Positions 33,474 through 45,775 of a DNA stretch of 48,748 nucleotides are shown here, piece after piece (the first letter of the stretch is position 1; the number at the start of each line of letters is the position of its first letter). The DNA lies in assembly GCF_900100735.1 (NCBI RefSeq), contig NZ_FNCJ01000034.1:1-48748 (forward strand). The letters are read 5' to 3'. The DNA is from Paraburkholderia phenazinium (GTDB lineage Bacteria; Pseudomonadota; Gammaproteobacteria; Burkholderiales; Burkholderiaceae). The translations under genes were made by a program, and so were the position numbers. The notes beneath the pieces were generated by a model. The model ran no database searches and had not been told where the DNA came from. It was given only the letters and a program-made list of their open reading frames with translations.

Positions 33474-35161
33474 GAACGTGGGCCGAGAGCATCCGGCTGG
33501 CAATCGGCGCTGCCTGTCTGTTGATGGGCGTGGCGCAGGCGTCGCTGCCGCCGCTGCCCGCGATGATGCCGTCCGACGACACGGTCGAGCCGTACGGCGC
33601 GCCACCGTTACCGCGCAATCTCGCGGTCGACGTGCCGAACCCGTTTCTGGGGCAGGACTCCGCAGACGACTCACAGGCTTCCGTGCGTCCGGAAAGCGCG
33701 ATAAACGCGGAGGGCGTCGGCAGCGGTGGCGTCGGCGGCCCACAGTTCGACGGCGCTCAAGTTGATGGTGCTTCACCCGACGGCGTTCTGCCGGACAACA
33801 CCCCACTCGAGGGCACACCGCTGTCGGCATCGCGCGCCACGGCGAACCGGGAGCCAGCGCCGGCCGGGGCTCTCGAAGGCCCGCCGGTCCCGCTTCCCCC
33901 GGCGCAGCGCCTTGGCGACGCGTCTAGCCGCAGCGACGACGGTCTCGCGCCTGATAAACCGATCTCGCTGAACTTCCAGCGCGCGGAACTCGGCGCGGTG
34001 CTGAATGCGTTCGCCCAGTTCACGGGCCTGAACATTGTCGCAAGCGAGCGCGTACGCGGCACGGTCTCGCTGCGGCTCGACAAGGTGCCATGGCGCACCG
34101 CCTTCGATACTCTGCTCGACGTCAACGGCCTCGCCATGGAGCGTCACGGCAATGTGCTCTGGGTCGCGCCGCTCGCCGATCTGGCGGCGCGCGAGCGACA
34201 ACGCTTCGAGGCCCACGCGCGGGTTGCGGATCTGGAGCCGCTCGCGAGCCGCACGTTCGAGTTGCATTACGCGCATGCGGAAGACGTGCGGCGCCTCTTG
34301 ACCGGCTCGGGGAGCCAGCGGGTGCTGTCAAAGCGCGGCGCGGCGATGGCGGATACGCGCACCAACCTGCTATTCGTGACGGATCTGGAGGCGCGTCTCG
34401 CGCAGATTGCCGAATTGCTGGCTTCGATCGACCGGCCATCGCGCCAGGTGCTGATCGAAGCACGGATTGTCGAAGGCGAGCAGGGCTTTTCGCGCAACCT
34501 GGGCGTGCGCCTGTCGCTCGCCACGGCGAGTGCCGACGGCGGCACGGCAACCGGATTCGCCGGCGGCAAGGACGGCACCGTCTATGATCTCTCGGCGCGG
34601 CCGCTGGCCGGTTTTGACGCCGCCACAGCGGGCCTCACGCTGTTTGCGGCCCAGGCCACGCGGCTTCTCAACATCGAATTGAGCGCGCTGGAGGCCGAAG
34701 GGCATGGCGAAACGGTCTCCAGTCCCCGGGTGGTAACTGCCGACCGCATGAAAGCGATCGTCGAGCAGGGCACCGAGCTGCCATATCAGGCCAAGGTCGG
34801 CCAGGGTGTCTCCGGCGTGCAGTTTCGCCGCGCCAGCCTGAAACTGGAGGTCGAGCCGCAAATTACGCCGGACGGCCGGGTGGTGCTGGATCTCGACATC
34901 GCCAAGGACAGCGTGGGCGAGCAGACCGCCGCGGGCCCGGCCATCAACACCAAACACGTGCGCACGCGCGTCGAGGTGGAGGACGGCGGCACGGTGTCGA
35001 TTGGCGGCATCTATGCCACGGATGACCGGGATGATGTGACGCGGGTGCCACTCCTGGGCAAAATACCCCTTTTGGGCGCACTTTTTCGTCATCGGGCACA
35101 CCGTGACCAGCGCAGCGAGCTGGTCGTTTTCATCACCCCGCGCGTTGTGCAGACGAATTGA
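33470..35161 (+). CDS. pilQ: Type IV pilus secretin PilQ
   Basis: A 563-residue outer-membrane secretin. After a signal peptide (ending near VAQA|SLPP) comes a low-complexity region rich in Gly, Ala and Pro to about residue 155. A STN/N0 domain follows (LNFQRAELGAVLNAFAQFTG), then N1 (HYAHAEDVRRLL) and the secretin core (SSPRVVT, VEPQITPDGRVVLDLDI, GKIPLLGALFR). The peptidoglycan-binding AMIN repeats common in PilQ are not evident, so it is shorter than usual. It overlaps pilO by four bases and is followed by aroK. Confidence 0.9.
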   Translation: MRTWAESIRLAIGAACLLMGVAQASLPPLPAMMPSDDTVEPYGAPPLPRNLAVDVPNPFLGQDSADDSQASVRPESAINAEGVGSGGVGGPQFDGAQVDGASPDGVLPDNTPLEGTPLSASRATANREPAPAGALEGPPVPLPPAQRLGDASSRSDDGLAPDKPISLNFQRAELGAVLNAFAQFTGLNIVASERVRGTVSLRLDKVPWRTAFDTLLDVNGLAMERHGNVLWVAPLADLAARERQRFEAHARVADLEPLASRTFELHYAHAEDVRRLLTGSGSQRVLSKRGAAMADTRTNLLFVTDLEARLAQIAELLASIDRPSRQVLIEARIVEGEQGFSRNLGVRLSLATASADGGTATGFAGGKDGTVYDLSARPLAGFDAATAGLTLFAAQATRLLNIELSALEAEGHGETVSSPRVVTADRMKAIVEQGTELPYQAKVGQGVSGVQFRRASLKLEVEPQITPDGRVVLDLDIAKDSVGEQTAAGPAINTKHVRTRVEVEDGGTVSIGGIYATDDRDDVTRVPLLGKIPLLGALFRHRAHRDQRSELVVFITPRVVQTN

Positions 35162-35256
35162 GCGCCTGCCGCAGCCGCGGCCCGCAGGCTCGACAAGGCA
35201 GTCGCTTTGCCAGTAAGCTGCGGCACGAACCATACCGGATTAGCCAGAGGACACCG

Positions 35257-35808
35257 TTGCAAGCGCGGGACGCACACGCCAATGTATTTTTTGTAGGGCT
35301 CATGGGGGCAGGCAAGACCACCGTGGGCCGCGCGGTGGCGCGCCGGCTGGATCGTCCGTTCTTCGATTCCGACCACGAAATCGAGGCGCGCACGGGCGCG
35401 CGCATCCCCGTCATCTTCGAACTCGAGGGCGAAGGGGGCTTTCGCGACCGGGAATCGCAGGTCATCACCGACCTGACCGGCCAGCAAAACATCGTGCTGG
35501 CCACCGGTGGCGGGGCCGTATTGCGGCAGGAAAATCGCCTGGCGCTGCACAATAACGGCCTTGTCGTCTATTTGCGAGCCAATCCGCATGACCTGTGGCT
35601 GCGCACGCGGCGCGACAAGAATCGCCCGCTGCTGCAAACCGAAGATCCCAAAGGGCGTCTGGAAGAACTCTACGAGGTGCGCGACCCGCTGTACCGGGAG
35701 TGCGCCCATTTCGTCATCGAAACCGGCCGACCGTCGGTCAACGGCCTCGTCAACATGGTCCTCATGCAGCTCGAGATGGCCGGCGTCGCCAAACATCCTG
35801 CGTCATAA
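35257..35808 (+). CDS. aroK: Shikimate kinase
   Basis: A 183-residue P-loop kinase that phosphorylates shikimate in aromatic amino-acid synthesis. Motifs are GLMGAGKTTVGRAVARRL, the DSDHEIE shikimate-binding segment, GFRDRES, ATGGGAV, and the lid arginine in KNRPLL. The start is the TTG at 35257 with AGAGG six bases upstream. The pilQ-aroK-aroB order is conserved in many proteobacteria. Confidence 0.95.
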   Translation: MQARDAHANVFFVGLMGAGKTTVGRAVARRLDRPFFDSDHEIEARTGARIPVIFELEGEGGFRDRESQVITDLTGQQNIVLATGGGAVLRQENRLALHNNGLVVYLRANPHDLWLRTRRDKNRPLLQTEDPKGRLEELYEVRDPLYRECAHFVIETGRPSVNGLVNMVLMQLEMAGVAKHPAS

Positions 35809-35815
35809 TGCCAGC

Positions 35816-36892
35816 ATGATTACCGTCAATGTCGAACTGGGCGATCGCGCCTACCCCATCCATATCGGTACCGACCTGATCGGCCAGACCGCGCTATTTG
35901 CACCGCATATCGCCGGTTCGTCCGTCACCATCGTCACCAACACCACGGTTGAACCGCTCTATGGCGATGCGCTGCGCCGCGCGCTGGCGCCACTGGGCAA
36001 GCAGGTCTCCACGGTAGTGCTGCCGGATGGCGAGGCCTACAAGAACCTGGAAACGCTCAATCTGATCTTCGACGCGCTGCTTGGCGCGCGGGCTGACCGG
36101 AAGACCACGCTGATCGCGCTGGGCGGCGGCGTGATCGGCGACATGACGGGGTTTGCCGCCGCTTGCTATATGCGCGGCGTGCCGTTCATCCAGGTGCCGA
36201 CTACCTTGTTGTCGCAGGTCGATTCGTCGGTGGGCGGCAAGACTGGGATCAACCATCCGCTCGGCAAGAACATGATCGGCGCGTTCTACCAGCCGCAGGC
36301 CGTGATCGCCGACATCGGCGCGCTGCGGACGCTGCCGGCGCGTGAGCTCGCAGCAGGCGTTGCGGAAGTCATCAAAACCGGTGCCATTGCCGACGCGGGG
36401 TTCTTCGACTGGATCGAGGCGAATATCGGCGCCTTGAACCACTGCGAGCCGCAGGCGCTCGCAGAGGCGGTCAAGCGCTCGTGCGAGATCAAGGCGTCGG
36501 TGGTGGCGGCGGACGAACGCGAAGGCGGCCTGCGCGCGATCCTCAACTTCGGCCACACCTTCGGTCATGCGATCGAAGCCGGACTCGGCTACGGCGAATG
36601 GTTGCATGGCGAGGCTGTTGGTTGCGGCATGGTGATGGCGGCCGATCTGTCGGTGCGCCTCGGCCACCTCGATGAAGCTTCGCGCAAGCGTCTCGTCGAA
36701 GTGATCACGGCTGCGCATCTGCCCACCCGTGCTCCGGCGCTCGGCGAGGCCCGCTATGTCGACCTGATGCGGGTCGACAAGAAGGCCGAAGCTGGCGAGA
36801 TCAAATTCATTCTGCTGAAGCGTTTCGGTGAGACGCTGATCGGCCCGGCCCCCGAGCCTGCTGTGCATGCCACGCTAGCTGCGGCCGTCTGA
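35816..36892 (+). CDS. aroB: 3-Dehydroquinate synthase
   Basis: A 358-residue NAD- and metal-dependent enzyme of the shikimate pathway. It has the GGGVIGDMTGFAA nucleotide site, the QVDSSVGGKTGINHPLGKNMIG active-site loop (in two parts) and the zinc-binding histidines in NFGHTFGHAIE and WLHGEAVG. It starts eight bases after the aroK stop without an obvious ribosome-binding site, so translation is probably coupled. Confidence 0.96.
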   Translation: MITVNVELGDRAYPIHIGTDLIGQTALFAPHIAGSSVTIVTNTTVEPLYGDALRRALAPLGKQVSTVVLPDGEAYKNLETLNLIFDALLGARADRKTTLIALGGGVIGDMTGFAAACYMRGVPFIQVPTTLLSQVDSSVGGKTGINHPLGKNMIGAFYQPQAVIADIGALRTLPARELAAGVAEVIKTGAIADAGFFDWIEANIGALNHCEPQALAEAVKRSCEIKASVVAADEREGGLRAILNFGHTFGHAIEAGLGYGEWLHGEAVGCGMVMAADLSVRLGHLDEASRKRLVEVITAAHLPTRAPALGEARYVDLMRVDKKAEAGEIKFILLKRFGETLIGPAPEPAVHATLAAAV

Positions 36893-37008
36893 GCGCTCCG
36901 CGAAGCTGGCGCCACGCGCCAGGCCCGAGGTAGGGAGCGGCGCACATTTTCTTGGAGGGCGCGCTGCTGCCTCGCGTCCCGGGTGTCGCCATTGATTCGG
37001 AGAAGCTG

Positions 37009-38229
37009 GTGAGCGAGACGCATAGCGAGACTTTGAATGAATCAACCGGCGCGAGGTCCGCGAGCGGGGCGCCAGCGTTTCCCGTGACGCCCACCGTGGC
37101 CGCGCTCGAAGCGCATCTCGCACCTTATGCCGCGCACGCGTCGCAATCGCGCGGCCGCCGCTACGCCGAAGCGCCGCCCAGCGCGCGCACCGAGTTCCAG
37201 CGCGATCGCGACCGGATTGTCCATTCCACCGCGTTCCGGCGCCTCGAATACAAGACCCAGGTGTTCGTGAACCACGAGGGCGACCTGTTTCGCACCCGTC
37301 TCACTCACAGTCTTGAAGTTGCGCAGATCGCCCGTTCGGTGGCTCGCAACCTGCGCGTCAACGAGGATCTGGTCGAAGCCATTTCGCTGGCTCACGATCT
37401 CGGCCATACGCCATTCGGCCATGCCGGCCAGGACGCACTCAACGAGCGCATGCGCGAGCATGGCGGCTTCGAGCACAACCTGCAGAGCCTCGCCGTAGTC
37501 GACGATCTCGAAGAGCACTACGGCGCGTTCAATGGCCTCAATCTGTGTTTCGAAACGCGCGAAGGCATCCTGAAGCATTGCTCACGGGAAAACGCGCGGC
37601 GCCTCGGGCCCCTCGGCGAGCGCTTTCTGGAAGGGCGGCAGCCGTCGATCGAGGCGCAGATCGCCAATGTCGCCGATGAGATCGCGTACAACAATCACGA
37701 CGTCGACGACGGACTGCGCTCTGGACTAATCACGGTCGAGCAACTGGCCGAAGTCGAACTCTGGCAGACGCACTTCGAAGCGGCGCGCCGCGACTATCCG
37801 CACATCGAGGGGCGCAGGCTGATTCACGAGACGGTGCGGCGCATCATCAATACGCTGATCGTCGATTTGATCGAAACCACCACCAGTAATCTGATTCAGC
37901 ACGCCCCGGCTTCACTTGATGCCGTGCGTGCCGCGCCGCCGCTCGTCGCCCATAGCGAGACGGTAGCCGCACAGGCGGCGGTGCTGAAGCGCTTCCTGTT
38001 CAAGAATCTGTACCGGCACTATCGAGTGATGCGCATGGCGAACAAGGCGCGCCGGGTGATGTTCGGCCTGTTCGACGCGTTTACCGACGATCCGCGGCTG
38101 CTGCCGCCTTCGTACCAGTCGCCGGATGCGCAGATCCAGCCGCGCCTGATCGCCCACTACATTGCGGGCATGACCGACCGTTACGCGCTGAAGGAATACC
38201 AGCGCCTGTTCGTGATCGCCGACAACTAG
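37009..38229 (+). CDS. dgt: Deoxyguanosinetriphosphate triphosphohydrolase-like protein
   Basis: A 406-residue HD-domain protein of the dNTPase family. The metal-binding histidines and aspartates are in RLTHSLEVAQI and LAHDLGHTPFGHAG (about residue 127), with a later NNHDVDDGLR. Members hydrolyse dNTPs to nucleosides and tripolyphosphate. The GTG at 37009 has GGAG six bases upstream. A TTG at 36952 is in frame but its nearest binding site is about 15 bases away. It likely shares the aroKB transcript. Confidence 0.9.
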   Translation: MSETHSETLNESTGARSASGAPAFPVTPTVAALEAHLAPYAAHASQSRGRRYAEAPPSARTEFQRDRDRIVHSTAFRRLEYKTQVFVNHEGDLFRTRLTHSLEVAQIARSVARNLRVNEDLVEAISLAHDLGHTPFGHAGQDALNERMREHGGFEHNLQSLAVVDDLEEHYGAFNGLNLCFETREGILKHCSRENARRLGPLGERFLEGRQPSIEAQIANVADEIAYNNHDVDDGLRSGLITVEQLAEVELWQTHFEAARRDYPHIEGRRLIHETVRRIINTLIVDLIETTTSNLIQHAPASLDAVRAAPPLVAHSETVAAQAAVLKRFLFKNLYRHYRVMRMANKARRVMFGLFDAFTDDPRLLPPSYQSPDAQIQPRLIAHYIAGMTDRYALKEYQRLFVIADN

Positions 38230-38380
38230 GCCCGCGGCAGGCGAGCAACGTCGAGCGAAGCCGCACCCGCAATGCTCAACGAACATGCGCCGGCGAAGTA
38301 TCTGAACACCGGCGCGCGCGTCGATGCGATCCCCCCGTCCTTCGCGTTACTCAGGCACGGACTTGAGGGCCTCGCAGGGT

Positions 38381-38758
38381 TCAGCGGCTGCGCGCCAGCA
38401 ACGCGCCGGCAATCAGCGCAACGCCGCCCACGATAGCAAGGGTTTGCCACGGGTTTTCATGCACGAAGTCGTCGGCGTCCGCGAGCGCGACTTCGGCGCG
38501 TTGCCGCACCGCGTCACGGGTTTCATTCAGGCGCTCGCGGGCGACATCCAGGCGCTTCTTCAACTGGGCGCGCAGGGCCACCGCATCGGCCTGAGTGCCG
38601 TCGGCCAAGGTGTCTTCGAGTTCCGACATCAGTGAGCGCAGTTCGGTGGCGATGTCTTCGGCCGCGTGGCGGCTGTGGCGCGCGATACGGCGCGTACGGC
38701 GGCTGGTCGATGTCCAGGATTCGCCGAGGGCGTCTCGCGTATTCGGTAGTGCAGTCAT
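38381..38758 (-). CDS. DUF883 family membrane protein (ElaB/YqjD-like)
   Basis: A 125-residue helical protein. A basic N-terminus and a long amphipathic coiled region (about 30-95) are followed by a C-terminal glycine-containing membrane helix (PWQTLAIVGGVALIAGALL) and the ending ARSR. This layout matches DUF883 proteins, some of which tether ribosomes to the inner membrane in stationary phase in E. coli. The function here is not shown. It is a single gene, convergent with dgt. Confidence 0.85.
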   Translation of the reverse strand: MTALPNTRDALGESWTSTSRRTRRIARHSRHAAEDIATELRSLMSELEDTLADGTQADAVALRAQLKKRLDVARERLNETRDAVRQRAEVALADADDFVHENPWQTLAIVGGVALIAGALLARSR

Positions 38759-38975
38759 GGTCGCTCCGTCGTAGATGAGTCAAAGAGACCCCGCTTGAAT
38801 CGGGGGAGTAAACCCGATACTACGCAACTTCGATGCCCAATCCCCGACGTCGTTCCCGGCGGCGCGCCGTACCTTTTGCCGGAGCACAATTTGCACGACA
38901 GGCGCGCCGCCGCTAGTCAAATTTACAAAGCAGGGTGTCGCCCTGCCTTCCGCACAAGCACTTTGTGCGTCAGAC

Positions 38976-39010
38976 AAAAGAAAATGCCGTCACGATCGCA
39001 TGACGGCATT
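38976..39010 (-). terminator. Terminator of the OmpW-type gene
   Basis: AATGCCGTCA (38983-38992) pairs perfectly with TGACGGCATT (39001-39010). On the minus strand a TTTTCTTTTG tract follows the stem. It lies 40 bases past the stop. Confidence 0.85.
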
Positions 39011-39049
39011 GTTCAAGCCCCCAAAACTCGTCTACCCTTAGTCTTAGTG

Positions 39050-39772
39050 TCAGAAACGATAACCGATGCTGACGTAGCTGACGATCGGGTTCAGCTTGAT
39101 CTTCGTCTGCGACTGGACGTTGAGCGTGCCGACCGGGGTCTGGGCTGCGGTGTTCAACTTGGCGGTAGTGCTGAGCGGCAGGTATGACAGCGAGAAACCG
39201 GCGAACCAGTGCTGGTCGATGGCGAACGTGAAGCCCCCATTAAACACCGGCTCCCACGAACTATCCGTGGATACGGTGGTCGGACCATGCAGGACTTCTT
39301 GTTGGAATACGCTGTTGGTGATCTCTGCGTCGGTGAACTTGACATAGGTGACACCCACGCCCAGGTAAGGACGGAATCGCGATTGCGCAGGCAAGAAGTA
39401 GTACTTGAAGAGCAGCGTGGGGCTCCACTGCTTGGCGTCACCGAGTTTGCCGTATTGCGCGAAGGAACCCGAGCCGTCGAGATTGAACTTCGGCGGGATG
39501 CCAACCACGAATTCAGTCGCGATGTGGTCGGTGACGAAGTAACCCGCGGTGATGCCGAATGTGTCGGCGCTATCGAGGTTGGCTCCAGTGTTAGGCAAGG
39601 TGACATTGACGGGTGAACCGCCAACGCTTGTCTCCCTCAACGGTTGGCTACTGGACTGAGGTGCAAGATGCAACCAGCCGTTCGTGATGTAAAAGGTTCC
39701 GGCCGATTGCGCGTGGGCTGCCGTCATGCAGGCGAGCGCCGCGATCCCCGTCATGGCCTGTTTTAATTTCAT
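39050..39772 (-). CDS. ompW: OmpW family outer-membrane protein
   Basis: A 240-residue beta-barrel precursor. The signal peptide ends near AHA|QSAG. The mature part shows GITAGYFVTDHIATEFVVG, then SPTLLFKYYF, YLGVGVTYVKF and the terminal YVSIGYRF with its C-terminal phenylalanine for Bam insertion. These are OmpW signatures: an eight-stranded small hydrophobic-solute channel. GGAGGAG lies just upstream, with a CATAAT box (39802-39807, minus strand) as possible -10. The exact substrate is unknown. Confidence 0.9.
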   Translation of the reverse strand: MKLKQAMTGIAALACMTAAHAQSAGTFYITNGWLHLAPQSSSQPLRETSVGGSPVNVTLPNTGANLDSADTFGITAGYFVTDHIATEFVVGIPPKFNLDGSGSFAQYGKLGDAKQWSPTLLFKYYFLPAQSRFRPYLGVGVTYVKFTDAEITNSVFQQEVLHGPTTVSTDSSWEPVFNGGFTFAIDQHWFAGFSLSYLPLSTTAKLNTAAQTPVGTLNVQSQTKIKLNPIVSYVSIGYRF

Positions 39773-39843
39773 ATATGTGCTCCTCCAGAAAAGGCCCGCT
39801 CATTATGACCACAACGTTTGAAACAAACCATACGCGGCGGTTA

Positions 39844-39919
39844 GAGCTTTCTCCCTAAGCTCCGCGCGGTTTTCGGCTCAGCCGCTTCGCACCGAATCGT
39901 ACGGGCGTTCGGCTTTTTT
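39844..39919 (+). promoter_or_regulatory. Competing stem-loops upstream of the RAYT-like gene
   Basis: GAGCTT pairs with AAGCTC (39844-39849, 39857-39862). AGCCG (39880-39884) can pair either with CGGCT just upstream (39874-39878) or with CGGCT at 39910-39914, which runs into T6. This resembles an antiterminator/terminator pair. It could instead be remnants of a repeat element. No transcript start is visible. Confidence 0.3.
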
Positions 39920-39962
39920 GGACCTTCGGGTATATACCAACGCGACTATTGGATACTCCAGC

Positions 39963-40670
39963 ATGGCACGGCTCGCACGTCTTTATGTTCCCGACCAGCC
40001 GCAACACGTCATCCTGCGCGGGCTCGATCAGCAGCCCGCATTTGTCGACGACCAGGATTACGAGCTCTTCATCGATTGCCTGAAGGCGGCTTCCCGCGAC
40101 CACCACCTGTCGATTCACGCGTATGCGTTGATGCCAGGCGCGGTGCAACTGCTCGTCACACCGACCGAGGAGTCCAGCTTGCCCAAGGCAATGCAGGCAG
40201 TCGGCCGCCGCTACGTGGCGCACTTCAACCGGCGCTACGCGCGGCGCGGCACCCTATGGGAGGGGCGCTACCGGGCCACGGTGATTGAAGGCGAGCGCTA
40301 TTTCCTGCTGGCAAGCCGGGTGGTCGAGATGTGTCCGGTGCGCGGCCAACTGGTGAGCGCGCCGGAAGACTACCGCTGGTCGAGCTACCGGCACCACATT
40401 GGGCTCACGCTCGACAGCCTGATCACCGACCATCCCTTGTACTGGTCGCTCGGCAATACGCCGTTCGAGCGGCAGCGAGCGTATCGCGAGTTGTGCGAGC
40501 AGCCGCTCGACGAGCGCGAAGCCAGTCAACTGCAGCAGGCCACGCTCAAGGGCTGGGTGCTCGGTAGCGACACCTACCGTGAGTGGGCAGCGCGGGCGGC
40601 CAATCGCCGGGTCTCGCCGCTACCGCGCGGGCGGCCGCGCAAGGTCCGGGAAACGCCGCAGACCCAATAA
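39963..40670 (+). CDS. RAYT-like (Y1 transposase family) protein lacking catalytic residues
   Basis: A 235-residue relative of REP-associated tyrosine transposases. Family segments are MARLARLYVPDQPQHVILRG, HFNRRYARRGTLWEGRYRA and PEDYRWSSYR. The HUH metal site, normally MxNHxH in the HAYxLM context, reads HAYALMPGAVQ here, so both histidines are replaced (A60, Q62). The tyrosine expected before NPVRA is a valine (V120 in RVVEMCPVRG). The C-terminus ends in PRGRPRK, an AT-hook-like motif. It looks like an intact, domesticated DNA-binding protein just before gltB. Function unknown. Confidence 0.8.
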   Translation: MARLARLYVPDQPQHVILRGLDQQPAFVDDQDYELFIDCLKAASRDHHLSIHAYALMPGAVQLLVTPTEESSLPKAMQAVGRRYVAHFNRRYARRGTLWEGRYRATVIEGERYFLLASRVVEMCPVRGQLVSAPEDYRWSSYRHHIGLTLDSLITDHPLYWSLGNTPFERQRAYRELCEQPLDEREASQLQQATLKGWVLGSDTYREWAARAANRRVSPLPRGRPRKVRETPQTQ

Positions 40671-40708
40671 GTCGTGTTGTTTCAACGGCCTGCGTAGGCA
40701 GTCTGCGC

Positions 40709-40740
40709 AAAACGGCATCTCCGGGTGCCGTTTTATTTTG
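40709..40740 (+). terminator. Terminator of the RAYT-like gene
   Basis: AAAACGGCA (40709-40717) pairs with TGCCGTTTT (40726-40734) and ATTTTG follows. It lies about 40 bases after the stop and separates this gene from gltB. Confidence 0.8.
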
Positions 40741-40755
40741 CACCTTTTTGATATG

Positions 40756-40788
40756 GCACCAATAAAACTAGGGTGCGATGCACCAATA
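40756..40788 (+). promoter_or_regulatory. Candidate operator upstream of gltB
   Basis: GCACCAATA occurs twice (40756-40764 and 40780-40788), 24 bases apart. GGTGC (40772-40776) lies between them and forms a palindrome with the second copy around GAT. The cluster sits about 70-100 bases before the predicted gltB start site, a usual place for an activator. GCACC half-sites recall NtrC sites but the spacing does not match, so the regulator is not identified. Confidence 0.5.
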
Positions 40789-40819
40789 TGATAATCGGGG
40801 TCATACCAGCACGTTTTAT

Positions 40820-40849
40820 TTGCTATTCCTTTGATTCGTCGCGTATATT
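40820..40849 (+). promoter_or_regulatory. Sigma70-type promoter of gltBD
   Basis: TTGCTA (40820-40825) and TATATT (40844-40849) are 18 bases apart. Transcription would begin near 40856, giving a leader of about 115 bases. Confidence 0.55.
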
Positions 40850-40856
40850 CCGAATT

Positions 40857-40890
40857 CCGGCTGTTTCGATGCGGATTGCGTCGAAGCCGG
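40857..40890 (+). promoter_or_regulatory. Hairpin at the 5' end of the gltB mRNA
   Basis: CCGGC (40857-40861) and TTCGA (40865-40869) pair with TCGAA (40881-40885) and GCCGG (40886-40890), leaving a 3-base bulge and an 11-base loop. It begins at the predicted transcription start. It may stabilise the 5' end or take part in leader regulation. Confidence 0.45.
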
Positions 40891-40970
40891 CTGCGCGGTT
40901 GCAGTGTGACTGCGGGCAATAACAAAACGGTTCAACGGCCTTCCCCGGCCCCCTTACAGACGGTGTCCCC

Positions 40971-45674
<4,704 letters not shown>

Positions 45675-45775
45675 TTTGCAGCGCAAGACGATAGATACCC
45701 CTTAGTTGTACCTGCCGCCCTCGTGTGCGGCGGGTACCGATTACCCCACCTGATACAGATAGAGAAGAGAACCAT

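Noticed and set aside
39963..40670. Active insertion sequence
   Set aside because: No terminal inverted repeats or target duplication were seen, and the catalytic residues are missing.
40754..40826. Sigma54 (-24/-12) promoter for gltB
   Set aside because: TGGCAC at 40754-40759 has no TTGC at the required distance, and the GCAC..TTGC pair near 40809-40823 is two bases too far apart.
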